A stretch of 64,000 nucleotides of DNA from Chloroflexota bacterium (GCA_016195815.1 JACPYX010000008.1:62001-126000), one strand, 5' to 3'. Numbered from the stretch's first letter, positions 1-8,703 are shown. Program-made: numbers and translations. The notes: generated from the letters alone by a model not told the origin.

Positions 1-1
1 T

Positions 2-388
2 TACGTCGGCATCACGCGCGCAAAAGATCGGCTGTATCTTGTCCGCGCCATCCAGCGCGGTGGGCGCGGATTTTCTGAAGAAACTTTTCCATCCAGATTT
101 TTGGACGACATTTCTGCCGATTTGCTGGTCGGCAAATCGCGCAGCGGACGCGGGCTGAAAGGCCGCGCGCCCGAATCATTATGGGCCGCTTCCTCCCGGA
201 CCCCGCAAGCGGCCCCCGTTATGGAATCTAAATTCCGCGCCGGGACGCGCGTCAAGCACAATTCATGGGGCGACGGCATCGTGCTTGACAGCCGCATCCA
301 GGACGAGGATGAAATCGTGGATGTTGTTTTTGAGTCGGTTGGCATCAAGCGATTGTCGGCCAGCCTGGCAAATTTAAAGGTAATTTAA
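2..388 (+). CDS. UvrD/PcrA-type ATP-dependent DNA helicase, C-terminal end (partial)
   Basis: This is the last 128 codons of a superfamily 1 DNA helicase whose start lies before the window. The frame opens with YVGITRAKDRLYLVRA, the motif VI region of UvrD/PcrA/Rep helicases. After a variable linker it ends in a Tudor-like domain (FRAGTRVKHNSWGDGIV ... VDVVFESVGIKRL), which is the usual PcrA/UvrD tail that contacts RNA polymerase or nucleic acid. Known family role: 3'-5' unwinding in nucleotide excision and mismatch repair. A later ATG at 101 exists in this frame, but motif VI upstream shows that it is internal. A palindromic repeat (397-491) follows directly after the stop. Confidence 0.9.
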   Translation, partial: YVGITRAKDRLYLVRAIQRGGRGFSEETFPSRFLDDISADLLVGKSRSGRGLKGRAPESLWAASSRTPQAAPVMESKFRAGTRVKHNSWGDGIVLDSRIQDEDEIVDVVFESVGIKRLSASLANLKVI

Positions 389-396
389 TTTTTAGT

Positions 397-491
397 GTCA
401 TTGCAAGCGCTGGTCGAGTAGCGAAGCGTATCAAGACCAGGATAAATTCAACAAGGAGATTGCTTCGCCTAAAGAACAGGCCCGTAATGAC
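397..491. repeat. Palindromic dispersed repeat, GTCATTGC...GTAATGAC type (copy A)
   Basis: The outer arms GTCATTGC and its near-complement at 483-491 enclose an internal segment with GAAGCG and GGAGATTGCTTCG. Related copies in this window lie at 6031-6093 and 18131-18237. It lies wholly between the helicase gene and the aldo/keto reductase, so it may also fold as RNA at the 3' end of the helicase transcript. Confidence 0.6.
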
Positions 492-513
492 GTGATTACA
501 AAAAGGAGAAAAC

Positions 514-1497
514 GTGCAATATGTCAACCTTGGAAAAACCGGTCTAAAAGTCTCGCGCTTGTGCCTCGGCATGATGACGTACGGCTCAAAGAAATGGCGC
601 GAATGGATTTTAGATGAAGAAGAAGCCAGGCCATTCGTCAAACGCGCCCTGGATGCAGGCGTCAACTTTTTCGACACAGCCGATGTCTATTCGCTGGGTG
701 CGAGCGAAGAAGTTCTTGGCAACACACTGAAAACGTTCGGCGTTCAACGCGAAAATGTCGTCATCGCCACGAAAGTATTCAATCCCATGAGCGATGATCC
801 CAACGACCGCGGACTTTCACGCAAGCACATCATGGACTCGCTTGACCGATCGCTCAAGCGCCTCAAGATGGATTACGTTGATTTGTATCAAATCCATCGT
901 TGGGATTATTCGACGCCCATCGAAGAAACCATGCAGGCTTTGCACGATGTCGTCAAATCGGGCAAGGCGCGCTATATCGGCGCATCGTCCATGTTTGCCT
1001 GGCAATTCATGAAAGCGCTGCATGTTTCCGAAATTCACGGCTGGACAAAATTTGTCTCGATGCAAAATCACTACAACCTGGTTTATCGCGAAGAAGAACG
1101 CGAAATGATTCCGCTGTGTATGGATCAAGGCATCGGCCTGATTCCATGGAGCCCGATGGCGCGCGGATTTTTCGGGGGCAACCGCGCACGCGGCGGAGGC
1201 GGCGAAACAACGCGCGCCAAAAGCGATCCGTTTGCCGACCAGCTTTACTTTCGCGAGGAAGATTTCAGCGTGGCCGAACGCGTAAACGAAGTCGCCAAAA
1301 TTCGCGGCCTCAGCGGATCGCAGATCGCGCTGGCCTGGGTACTCAGCAAACCATACGTCACAGCACCCATCATCGGTTCCAGCAAGATGGAACATCTTGA
1401 TGAGTCCATCGCTGCGCTCGAAATCAAACTAACCAAAGAAGAAATCAAACAACTCGAAGAGCCTTACAAACCGCACCCGGTGCTTGGACATTCCTAG
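514..1497 (+). CDS. Aldo/keto reductase
   Basis: The 327-residue protein is a full-length aldo/keto reductase, an NADPH-dependent cytosolic (beta/alpha)8 barrel enzyme that reduces aldehydes or ketones. The catalytic tetrad can be read in order: Asp and Tyr in FFDTADVYSLGASEE, Lys in VVIATKVFN, and His in DLYQIHRWDYS. The C-terminal APIIGSSKMEHLDE is the cofactor-binding segment. The start is GTG at 514, preceded by AAAAGGAG about 6 bases upstream. It resembles the YajO/PdxI-like or Tas-like branch, but its substrate cannot be told from sequence. The Nudix gene follows with a possible short overlap. Confidence 0.95.
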   Translation: MQYVNLGKTGLKVSRLCLGMMTYGSKKWREWILDEEEARPFVKRALDAGVNFFDTADVYSLGASEEVLGNTLKTFGVQRENVVIATKVFNPMSDDPNDRGLSRKHIMDSLDRSLKRLKMDYVDLYQIHRWDYSTPIEETMQALHDVVKSGKARYIGASSMFAWQFMKALHVSEIHGWTKFVSMQNHYNLVYREEEREMIPLCMDQGIGLIPWSPMARGFFGGNRARGGGGETTRAKSDPFADQLYFREEDFSVAERVNEVAKIRGLSGSQIALAWVLSKPYVTAPIIGSSKMEHLDESIAALEIKLTKEEIKQLEEPYKPHPVLGHS

Positions 1498-1498
1498 C

Positions 1499-1948
1499 AT
1501 GATGCGCCTGATTTATCTGGCGTACAGAGTCTATTGTTTCTTCGCGCGGCCGGTCACGTTGGGCGTGCGCGTGATGTTGATTCAAAACGATCAAGCCCTT
1601 TTGGTGCGGCATACTTATATCGAAGGCTGGTTCATGCCCGGCGGCGGAGTCAAGCGCGGCGAAACGTTGGAGCAGGCCGCCCGGCGCGAGGTGCGCGAAG
1701 AGGCCGGCGCAGAGCTGCAAACGCTGGCCATATTGGGGGCCTACTCGAATTTCGCATGGTGGAAAAGCGATCACAACATCGTCTTCGTTTCGGATCAATT
1801 CACTGCCAGCGGAAAACACGATGGAGAAATCGCCGAGGCCCGCTTCTTTCCGCTCGATGCCTTGCCGGAATCCGTCTGGCCGGGACATCGCCGCAAGCTG
1901 GAAGAATACCGCGCTCAAAACGGCCAGCCGCAATTCGGCGAATGGTAA
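1499..1948 (+). CDS. Nudix hydrolase
   Basis: The protein has about 149 residues and a complete Nudix box, GGGVKRGETLEQAARREVREEAG, here split by the usual spacing GX5EX7REUXEEXGU. The family cleaves nucleoside diphosphates linked to another moiety, using Mg2+ held by the glutamates of the box. The N-terminal LIYLAYRVYCFFARP is hydrophobic and may be a membrane-facing helix. ATG at 1499 is my preferred start, two bases after the aldo/keto reductase stop. A TTG at 1484 would overlap that gene by 14 bases. The substrate is unknown. Confidence 0.9.
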   Translation: MMRLIYLAYRVYCFFARPVTLGVRVMLIQNDQALLVRHTYIEGWFMPGGGVKRGETLEQAARREVREEAGAELQTLAILGAYSNFAWWKSDHNIVFVSDQFTASGKHDGEIAEARFFPLDALPESVWPGHRRKLEEYRAQNGQPQFGEW

Positions 1949-1956
1949 GTTAGCGG

Positions 1957-1962
1957 TAAAAT
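1957..1962 (+). promoter_or_regulatory. Candidate -10 box for a leaderless nucleotidyltransferase mRNA
   Basis: TAAAAT is followed by six bases and then the ATG at 1969, with no Shine-Dalgarno sequence between them. That spacing would put the transcript start at or next to the start codon. TTCGGC at 1934-1939, 17 bases upstream, is a weak -35 match. Confidence 0.4.
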
Positions 1963-1968
1963 TGGCGC

Positions 1969-3024
1969 ATGTCTGAAACACTCAAAATCGTCATCCCGAT
2001 GGCAGGCTGGGGCACGCGCATGAGGCCTCACACCTGGAGCAAACCCAAACCGCTGGTGGGCGTGGCCGGAAAAACCGCCCTCGATTATTTGCTGGACATG
2101 TTCCAGACTTTGCCCAACCCGAAGAAAACCGAATTCGTTTTTATTGTCGGGCCATATTTGGGCGAGATGCAGATCCCGCCATTTATCGCCGAACATTATC
2201 CCGATATCAAGGCGCATTACGTGGTGCAAGGCGAGATGAAGGGACAATCGCACGCGCTGTATCTGGGGCGGCAATATTTGAGCGGCCCGATGATCATGTG
2301 TTTTTCAGACACGCTGATCGAAACGGATTTTTCATTTTTGGACCGCGAAAAAAGCGACTGCGTGGCCTGGGTCAAAGCCGTGGCAGATCCGCGCCGCTTC
2401 GGTGTGGCGGAAGTCAACAAAGATGGCTGGGTGACGCATCTCATAGAGAAGCCACAGACGATGGAAAACAACCTGGCATTGGTTGGATGCTATTATTTCA
2501 AGAGCAGTGAAAACTTGATGAGCGCCATCGAAGAGCAGATGCAGCGCAATGTGCAATTGAAGAACGAGTTTTTTCTGGCCGACGCGGTCAACATTTTAAT
2601 CGAGCACGGAGCGTTGATGCGCGTGCAAAAGGTCGAAACATGGCTGGACACCGGCACGATCGAAGCGACACTGGAAACGAACAGATATTTGTTGGAAAGT
2701 TTGAAAGCCGGAAAGTTAACAGGTTCGCAACATTTGAACATTCAAACTTCCCAACAGGCAGGCGTCAAAATCAATGAACCTGTTTTTATTCATGAGACGG
2801 CTGAAGTTAAGAATTCCACGATCGGGCCGTACGCGTCCATCGGCGCGGACTGCAAGATCGCAGGCAGCCGCATCGAAGACAGCATCCTCGAGGCGGGTTG
2901 TGAGATCAAGGATTCGGCCTTGAAAGGCTCGTTGATCGGCAGGCAGTCCAAAGTCGAGGGAAGAGGCGCAGGCGAAACGTTCACGCTGAATATCGGCGAT
3001 AATAGCCGTGTCATACTTTCTTAG
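1969..3024 (+). CDS. Sugar-1-phosphate nucleotidyltransferase (RmlA-like) with left-handed beta-helix tail
   Basis: The 351-residue cytosolic enzyme is of the NDP-sugar pyrophosphorylase family. It opens with MAGWGTRMRPHTWSKPKPL, the nucleotide-binding signature GXGTR followed by the KPK motif. The catalytic domain covers about residues 1-245. The tail (about 260-340) has hexapeptide-like repeats such as STIGPYASIGADCKIAGSRIE, which form a left-handed beta-helix. Such long forms make dTDP-glucose, UDP-glucose or related donors for cell-surface sugars. An inverted repeat lies in frame between the two domains (residues about 243-260, HLNIQTSQQ). It is apparently a single-gene unit with no Shine-Dalgarno sequence. 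Confidence 0.9.
   Translation: MSETLKIVIPMAGWGTRMRPHTWSKPKPLVGVAGKTALDYLLDMFQTLPNPKKTEFVFIVGPYLGEMQIPPFIAEHYPDIKAHYVVQGEMKGQSHALYLGRQYLSGPMIMCFSDTLIETDFSFLDREKSDCVAWVKAVADPRRFGVAEVNKDGWVTHLIEKPQTMENNLALVGCYYFKSSENLMSAIEEQMQRNVQLKNEFFLADAVNILIEHGALMRVQKVETWLDTGTIEATLETNRYLLESLKAGKLTGSQHLNIQTSQQAGVKINEPVFIHETAEVKNSTIGPYASIGADCKIAGSRIEDSILEAGCEIKDSALKGSLIGRQSKVEGRGAGETFTLNIGDNSRVILS
2697..2749. repeat. Inverted repeat inside the nucleotidyltransferase gene
   Basis: AAGTTTGAA (2697-2705) is matched by TTCAAACTT (2741-2749). The segment between them is translated in frame as an unconserved loop at the boundary of the catalytic and beta-helix domains. Confidence 0.5.
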
Positions 3025-3077
3025 GACAAGAGTGATCTTGTCCTATATTTTTCCGACATATCAACGGAGGTCTATTA

Positions 3078-4256
3078 ATGCAGGAAATAGCAGGTACGCA
3101 GTATCTCTCCAAACGCGTGGCGGGACTCAAGCCGTCGGGCATCCGCAAATTCTTCGACATCGCCGCGACGATGAAAGATGTGATCTCGCTCGGCATCGGC
3201 GAACCGGACTTCACAACGCCCAAGCCGATCCTCGAGGCGGGCATTCAAAGCCTGCAACGCGGCGAAACGCATTACACATCGAACTCCGGCAAGATGGAAT
3301 TGCGCCAGGGCATCGCGCAGAATATCGAAAAGTTGTACAGCGTGAAATACGATCCGGTCAATGAGATCATTGCCACCGTCGGCGTATCTGAAGCGTTGTA
3401 TTTAACCTTCACGGCCATTCTCGACCCCGGCGATGAGGTCATCATCCCAACGCCATGCTTCGTTTCGTATCAGGCCGAGGTCATTTTGGCGGGCGGCGTT
3501 GCGGTGGAAGTGCCAAGCCGGCTTGAAAACAATTTCCAACTCGACCCGGACGACATTCGCAAAGCCATCACCCCGCGCACAAAATGTATCTTTATCGGTT
3601 ACCCGTCCAACCCAACCGGAGCAGTGGCCGAACGAAATATATTGGTTGAGATCGCCCGAATGGCGGAAGAGCATGATTTGATCGTGGTATCAGACGAAAT
3701 CTATGACCGCCTTGTGTACGGTTTTGAACATGTCTGCTTTCCCTCTTTGAGCGAAAGCATCAAGCGCCGCACCGTTTTGCTGGGCGGATTCTCAAAAGAT
3801 TACGCCATGACCGGCTGGCGTATCGGCTACGCGGCCGGGCCTTCGGACATCATCAAGGGTCTGGTGCGCATCCATCAATACACGATCATGTCCGCGCCGA
3901 CCACCGCGCAGGACGCGGCAATTGAAGCGTTGAAATCAGGCGAACCTTATATCAAGGAAATGGTGACGGAATATGACCGCCGCCGAAAACTTCTCGTCAG
4001 CGGACTCAACCGCTTCGGCCTCCAGACCTTTGAACCGCGCGGCGCGTTCTACGCCTTTCCCAATATCCGCGCCTCCGGCATGGACGATGAAACCTTTTGC
4101 CAGAAATTATTGGAGGAGGAACACGTGGCAGTCGTGCCGGGCAATTCGTTCGGTCCCGGCGGCGAAGGTTTTGTGCGCGCATGTTATGCCACCAGCTACG
4201 AACAAATCGAAGAAGCCCTGCGCCGCATGGAGAAGTTCATGAGCAGGCACGGATAG
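3078..4256 (+). CDS. Class I/II PLP-dependent aminotransferase
   Basis: The 392-residue protein is a fold-type I aminotransferase of the aspartate/aromatic amino acid group. Landmarks are SLGIGEPDFTTP near the N-terminus, YPSNPTGAV with the PLP-ring Asn, VSDEIYDRLVYG, the PLP lysine in GGFSKDYAMTGWRIGY, and the C-terminal arginine in FVRACYATSYEQIEEAL that binds the substrate carboxylate. It would transfer an amino group between an amino acid and 2-oxoglutarate in the cytosol. Members of this branch are often annotated as aspartate or aromatic aminotransferases, and I cannot choose between them. ACGGAGG lies just upstream of the ATG. The stop is followed by a bidirectional terminator. Confidence 0.92.
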   Translation: MQEIAGTQYLSKRVAGLKPSGIRKFFDIAATMKDVISLGIGEPDFTTPKPILEAGIQSLQRGETHYTSNSGKMELRQGIAQNIEKLYSVKYDPVNEIIATVGVSEALYLTFTAILDPGDEVIIPTPCFVSYQAEVILAGGVAVEVPSRLENNFQLDPDDIRKAITPRTKCIFIGYPSNPTGAVAERNILVEIARMAEEHDLIVVSDEIYDRLVYGFEHVCFPSLSESIKRRTVLLGGFSKDYAMTGWRIGYAAGPSDIIKGLVRIHQYTIMSAPTTAQDAAIEALKSGEPYIKEMVTEYDRRRKLLVSGLNRFGLQTFEPRGAFYAFPNIRASGMDDETFCQKLLEEEHVAVVPGNSFGPGGEGFVRACYATSYEQIEEALRRMEKFMSRHG

Positions 4257-4287
4257 CAACAGTAACCAGTTGTCAGTAAAAACAGAT

Positions 4288-4330
4288 ATAAAAGTGAGCC
4301 TCTGAAAATTCAGGGGCTCACTTTTATTTT
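4288..4330. terminator. Bidirectional intrinsic terminator between aminotransferase and deaD
   Basis: A long hairpin with arms AAAAGTGAGCC and GGCTCACTTTT is followed by TATTTTAT on the plus strand and preceded by A-rich sequence, which becomes U-rich on the minus strand. It sits between two convergent genes and can stop both. Confidence 0.85.
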
Positions 4331-6008
4331 ATGCTTTTTCCAAAGCGACTTTATGTTTTCCAATGCGGTAATTGCCATTGTGAAGCATTATCTTTTCAAG
4401 GAACTGTTCAGGCACATCCACATAAGTAAACTTATCTTCGATGCGGATTTTCCCAATCGTCGCGCCGGGGATGTCGGCCTGAAAAGCAATCGTGCCGACC
4501 ACATCGTTCGGGCGCACGCCGTGCTCCTTGCCTTTCGTTATTTTCAGCCGCACCATGCCCGCTTCGTGCGATGTGCGCGCATCAGAACGCCGGGCCGGGC
4601 CTTCGCGCCGCGAAGATGTTGACGAATGATCTTTTCGGCTGCCGCGTGGGTACTCACGTTCGGATCTATAAGAACGCGTCGGCTCCGACGGGACTTCGGC
4701 CGCAACCGCGACCGGACGCTGTTTCTCACTCTGACGGGCCAGCTTAAGCGCCGCGCCCGCAACTTCAAGCAACTCATGCCCCTCGGCCACCAACTGCTCG
4801 ACCATTTCGCGCTCGCGTTGATAGCGTCCGCGGCCGAGCCAGATCCTCATCTGAGCCAGAACTTGATTCTCGCGGTAGATGCGAATGTCATCAGCAGTGG
4901 GCAGAATGGATTTGGTCAGAACTTGTTTGGTAAAGCCTTCGATGTCGCGCAGGCGGCGCTTTTCGCGGTTTGTAAACAATGAAATGGCAATGCCGGTCTT
5001 GCCTGCGCGGCCCGTGCGTCCGATGCGATGGACATAAACTTCCGGATCGTCAGGCAATTGATAGTTGATGACGTGGGAAATATTATCAATGTCCAGGCCG
5101 CGCGCGGCGACATCGGTCGCAACCAACACCTTAACTTGCCCGGCGCGGAAGCGGCTGAGTGTCCGTTCGCGGGCGTTCTGGTCGAGGTCGCCGTGAATGG
5201 CCTCGGCGGGGAAGCCGCGTTGTGAAAGTTCGTTGGAGAGTCGCGCTGTCTCGGCACGCGTGCGGGCGAAGATCAGCACGCTGGTCATGTTCTCCATTTC
5301 GAGCAGATTCATGACCACGTTAAGTTTGTCTGATTCGTTGACCATGTAGTAGCGCTGTTCGGTGGCCGTCAGCGTGAGCGTAGGCCGTTTAATGGTGACC
5401 GATTGAGGGGCGCGCATGAAGCGTTCAGCCAGGGAACGGATGCGCGGCGGCAGAGTCGCGCTGAAGAGCGCGGTCTGACGTTCGGCTGGTGTCGCGGCCA
5501 AAATGGCTTCAACATCTTCGATGAATCCCATGTTGAGCATTTCGTCGGCTTCATCGAGCACGACGGTTTTGACACTGCTCAAGTTGAGAACGTCGCGCTT
5601 CATCAAGTCGAGCAGCCGCCCCGGCGTGCCGACTACGATGTCGACACCGCGTTTGAGTTGCGTGATCTGCGGGCTGTAGGGCTGTCCGCCATAGACGGCC
5701 AGCACGCGCACATTGAGCTGCGCGCCATATTGAATGAGCGCGTTGGCAACCTGCAAAGCCAGTTCGCGCGTGGGCGCAAGTACGAGACCTTGAATGTGGC
5801 GGTGTCCGTGTTGCAGATGATGAAGAATGGGGAGGGCGAAGGCGGCAGTCTTGCCGGTGCCGGTCTGCGCCTGGCCGACTACGTCCACGCCGGTGAGCAT
5901 GATCGGGATGAGGGCGGCCTGGATGGGCGTCGGCTCGATATAACCAAGCGCAGTGACGGTCTGCACCAGTTCGGGGCGCAGGTTTAAAGAAGTAAATTCG
6001 GTTGTCAT
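4329..6008 (-). CDS. deaD: DEAD-box RNA helicase, DeaD/CsdA type
   Basis: The 559-residue RNA helicase has all core motifs: AQTGTGKT (Walker A), PTRELALQ, VLDEADEML, SAT, and HRIGRTGRAG (motif VI). The two RecA-like domains end near residue 370. A basic, disordered Ser/Arg segment (about 430-480) follows, then a DbpA-type RNA-binding domain (about residues 485-559) that begins MVRLKITKGKEHGVRPNDV. This layout matches DeaD/CsdA helicases, which remodel rRNA and mRNA, especially in the cold. The 5' region to 6309 is long and holds a terminator-like hairpin on this strand, so leader-based control is possible. Confidence 0.95.
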   Translation of the reverse strand: MTTEFTSLNLRPELVQTVTALGYIEPTPIQAALIPIMLTGVDVVGQAQTGTGKTAAFALPILHHLQHGHRHIQGLVLAPTRELALQVANALIQYGAQLNVRVLAVYGGQPYSPQITQLKRGVDIVVGTPGRLLDLMKRDVLNLSSVKTVVLDEADEMLNMGFIEDVEAILAATPAERQTALFSATLPPRIRSLAERFMRAPQSVTIKRPTLTLTATEQRYYMVNESDKLNVVMNLLEMENMTSVLIFARTRAETARLSNELSQRGFPAEAIHGDLDQNARERTLSRFRAGQVKVLVATDVAARGLDIDNISHVINYQLPDDPEVYVHRIGRTGRAGKTGIAISLFTNREKRRLRDIEGFTKQVLTKSILPTADDIRIYRENQVLAQMRIWLGRGRYQREREMVEQLVAEGHELLEVAGAALKLARQSEKQRPVAVAAEVPSEPTRSYRSEREYPRGSRKDHSSTSSRREGPARRSDARTSHEAGMVRLKITKGKEHGVRPNDVVGTIAFQADIPGATIGKIRIEDKFTYVDVPEQFLEKIMLHNGNYRIGKHKVALEKA

Positions 6009-6030
6009 CAGATTTCCTTTTTATCTACTT

Positions 6031-6093
6031 GTCATTGCGAGGGTCTCGATACGTCCGAAAAACACGGACTACTCAACCACCACTTGCGATGAC
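6031..6093. repeat. Palindromic dispersed repeat, GTCATTGCGAG type (copy B)
   Basis: GTCATTGCGAG at 6031 is matched by TTGCGATGAC ending at 6093. It is the same family as 397-491 and 18131-18237, shorter inside, and lies in the probable 5' leader of deaD. Confidence 0.6.
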
Positions 6094-6186
6094 AGACAGT
6101 GGGATGTTCTGATAACTCCGTAAAACTTCTTGCCAACCCGGGTTTGCTTTTTCAAACAAACCCTCAGGGATTACGCCCTCGCAACA

Positions 6187-6213
6187 AAAAAAGCCCGACT
6201 ATTTCGCCGGGCC
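6187..6213 (-). terminator. Terminator-like hairpin in the upstream region of deaD
   Basis: Read on the minus strand, GCCCGGC, a short loop and GTCGGGC form a stem followed by seven consecutive T residues. No protein gene lies upstream on that strand, so it ends either a short RNA or an attenuated deaD leader. Confidence 0.6.
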
Positions 6214-6296
6214 ATCATTTAGAGTGATCAAAACAATTTCCCAAAACGGTTGCTCTCCATTGAGAGCGGCGAGAGTATAACACAGATTCTGTGGTT

Positions 6297-6302
6297 TATA
6301 AT
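6297..6302 (+). promoter_or_regulatory. Candidate -10 box for mutS2, leaderless spacing
   Basis: TATAAT is followed by seven bases and the ATG at 6310, with no ribosome binding site. A clear -35 is not seen. TATAAC at 6276-6281 is an alternative -10. Confidence 0.4.
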
Positions 6303-6309
6303 TCGCCGC

Positions 6310-8703
6310 ATGGACAGCAAGACCCTGCGCGTTCTCGAATATCCCAAAATACTCACCCGCCTGGCGGGCTTTTGTGATTTCTCTGCATCCGCCGAACTGG
6401 CGAATACACTTCAACCGACTTCCAATTATGAAGAAGCCAAACGTCTGCTTGCTGAAACATCTGAAGCCGGCTTCCTGCTGACCACTCACGACCTGACCAT
6501 TGGCGGCGCGCACGATATCCGCCCGGCCGCGGACCTAGCAGCGCGCGGCGGCGTTCTCGATCCTCAATCGCTGCTGGATATTAAATCCACATTGATCTCC
6601 TGCCGCACGTTGAAAAAGACTCTCGAAAAAAGCGCGGAGGATTCTCCGCGTTTGAGCGCCATCGCGGTTGGATTACCCGAATCGCACGGCGTGGTAGACG
6701 CCATAACGCGCGTTCTTTCGGAGCGCGGCGAAGTGCTGGATTCAGCGTCGGACAAACTCGCCAATTTGCGGCGCCAGGTCAAAGTGGCGCGCGATCGGTT
6801 GATGTCTCGCCTGCAAAGATATTTAACCGAGTCCGCTTCAAAATTGCAGGAATCGATCATCACACAGCGCGATGGACGTTATGTGATTCCCCTGCGCGCC
6901 GAATTCAAGGGAAGCATCAAGGCCGTTGTCCATGATCAATCATCGTCCGGCGCGACTCTTTTCGTCGAGCCTCTGCCGGTGGTTGAATTGAACAATGAAG
7001 TCCGCGAACTTGAACTTGCCGAGCGCGACGAAGAGCGCAGAATCCTGGCCGAACTTTCCACGTTGATCGGAACGCATCGTGATGAGCTGACCTACGGCGT
7101 TGAAAATCTGGCCGTGCTCGACCTGGCTTTTGCAAAAGCAAAATACGCGGTGGAGATTCATGGCACCGAACCGATTTTGCATGAGTTGAAGGTTGAAGGT
7201 TTAAGATCGAAGGATGCCAAACCTTCAACCTTCAACCTTCCAACTTTAAACCTTTTTCATGCAAGGCATCCTCTGCTTGACCCCAAAACCGTCGTCGCCA
7301 TTGATGTTGATCCTGCGCCCGGCACGCGCGCCATCGTCATCACCGGCCCGAACACCGGCGGAAAAACCGTCTCGTTAAAAACGGTCGGCCTGCTGGCGCT
7401 CATGGCCCAAAGCGGACTTCACATTCCCGCGCAAAGCGGCTCGGAGCTGGCCTGCTTCCACGATATTTTTGCAGACATCGGCGACGAACAATCCATCGAG
7501 CAATCGCTTTCGACCTTCAGCGGACACATCACCAACATCATCCGCATTTTGAAAAAGCTGGATCATCGTTCGCTGGTCATCTTCGACGAACTCGGTTCCG
7601 GCACCGACCCGCAGGAAGGCGCGGCCATTGCGCGCGCCATTTTGAGTCACCTGCTCGAACGCGGCGCGACCACTTTTGTCGCCACGCATTATCCCGAACT
7701 CAAAACGTTCGCGCACAGCACCGCAGGCGTGGTCAATGCCTCGCTTGAATTCGACATCCAGACTCTGCGCCCGACCTATAAATTAACGCTTGGACTCCCC
7801 GGCCGCTCAAACGCTTTGCTCATCGCCCAACGCCTCGGTCTGGACGAGAAACTGGTCGCCGCGGCGAGAAGCGAAATCAGCCCTGACGATCTGCGCGCCG
7901 ACAAATTGCTGGATGATATTCGCAAGGAACGCAACCGCACCTCGCGCGCCGGCGAGAAATTAGAAAAGGCGCGCGATAGGATCGAGAGTCAAACGCGCGA
8001 ACTCGACAAGCGGCTCGAAAAGATCGAGGACGAACGCCGCGAAGTTTTAGCCAAGGCCCGCGCCGAAGGCGAACTGGAAGTGGCGGTTCTCAAACAAAAT
8101 ATTGCCGCGCTTAAACAACAATTGAGAAAAGCCAGCCAGCCATTGCAAGCCATCAAAGCGGTGGAAGAAAAACTCGCAGCCATCGAAGAAAAGATCGAAA
8201 CGCCGGTGGAAAGAAAAAGTAACCAGCCGCCAGTGATCAGTAATCAGTCGCTGAAACTCGGTGAGCGAGTCACCGTCAGCACACTAAAGGCCGATGGAAT
8301 AGTGACCGCCATCGGTGAGTCGGATGCGGAAGTGCAGATTGGCAGTATCCGCTTGCGGGCGAAATTGTCCGACCTTGAACGAAGGCAATTCGTACCTATC
8401 GTTCAGCCTGAAATAAAGCCTGAAGTCGTCAGCTCAAAATCATCATTCACACCATCGCCCGGCATGGAAGTCAGTTTGCGCGGCAAAATGGTGGAAGATG
8501 GCCTCGACGAGCTTGAACAATATTTGGAAAAAGCCTACGCGGCCGGCTTGCCATTTGTACGCATCGTACACGGCAAAGGCACTGGAAAGCTGCGTGAGGC
8601 CGTGCGCGAACATTTGAAGAAGCATCCTTATATTTCTTCGTTTGAGGAAGCGCGCGACAATGAAGGCGGCGCGGGCGTGACCATCGCAAAGCTCGCAAAA
8701 TAG
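6310..8703 (+). CDS. mutS2: MutS2 family DNA-binding ATPase/endonuclease
   Basis: The 797-residue protein lacks the mismatch-recognition domain of MutS and has the MutS2 layout: an N-terminal core, an ABC-type ATPase (Walker A GPNTGGKT, Walker B VIFDELGSGTDPQEG), a coiled coil (about residues 540-620) and a C-terminal Smr nuclease domain with HGKGTGKLR. MutS2 proteins act on branched DNA or, in Bacillus, split collided ribosomes. The usual LDLR motif at the start of Smr reads VSLRG, so the Asp is replaced by Ser. Start MDSKTLRVLEYPKIL at 6310 is chosen because the upstream codons are not family-like. Two in-frame repeat-like segments interrupt it (7186-7235 and about 8217-8256). Confidence 0.95.
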   Translation: MDSKTLRVLEYPKILTRLAGFCDFSASAELANTLQPTSNYEEAKRLLAETSEAGFLLTTHDLTIGGAHDIRPAADLAARGGVLDPQSLLDIKSTLISCRTLKKTLEKSAEDSPRLSAIAVGLPESHGVVDAITRVLSERGEVLDSASDKLANLRRQVKVARDRLMSRLQRYLTESASKLQESIITQRDGRYVIPLRAEFKGSIKAVVHDQSSSGATLFVEPLPVVELNNEVRELELAERDEERRILAELSTLIGTHRDELTYGVENLAVLDLAFAKAKYAVEIHGTEPILHELKVEGLRSKDAKPSTFNLPTLNLFHARHPLLDPKTVVAIDVDPAPGTRAIVITGPNTGGKTVSLKTVGLLALMAQSGLHIPAQSGSELACFHDIFADIGDEQSIEQSLSTFSGHITNIIRILKKLDHRSLVIFDELGSGTDPQEGAAIARAILSHLLERGATTFVATHYPELKTFAHSTAGVVNASLEFDIQTLRPTYKLTLGLPGRSNALLIAQRLGLDEKLVAAARSEISPDDLRADKLLDDIRKERNRTSRAGEKLEKARDRIESQTRELDKRLEKIEDERREVLAKARAEGELEVAVLKQNIAALKQQLRKASQPLQAIKAVEEKLAAIEEKIETPVERKSNQPPVISNQSLKLGERVTVSTLKADGIVTAIGESDAEVQIGSIRLRAKLSDLERRQFVPIVQPEIKPEVVSSKSSFTPSPGMEVSLRGKMVEDGLDELEQYLEKAYAAGLPFVRIVHGKGTGKLREAVREHLKKHPYISSFEEARDNEGGAGVTIAKLAK
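7186..7235. repeat. Perfect 17-bp inverted repeat inside mutS2
   Basis: TTGAAGGTTGAAGGTTT (7186-7202) is exactly complementary to 7219-7235. It is translated in frame (about residues 293-309) as a low-complexity loop just before the conserved ARHPLL of the ATPase domain. Confidence 0.75.

Larger units (their letters stand above)
6009..6309. other. Divergent intergenic region between deaD and mutS2
   Basis: This 301-base gap contains a palindromic repeat at 6031-6093, a GGGTTTG/CAAACCC hairpin around 6142-6165, a minus-strand terminator-like hairpin at 6187-6213, and -10-like boxes TATAAC and TATAAT before mutS2. I see no protein gene here. Confidence 0.6.

Noticed and set aside
101-388. ATG at 101 as the start of a separate 95-residue gene
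   Set aside because: The same frame upstream encodes helicase motif VI, so this is the tail of a larger gene.
5403-5987. A 194-residue frame opposite deaD
   Set aside because: It lies entirely antisense to conserved helicase motifs and has no family features.
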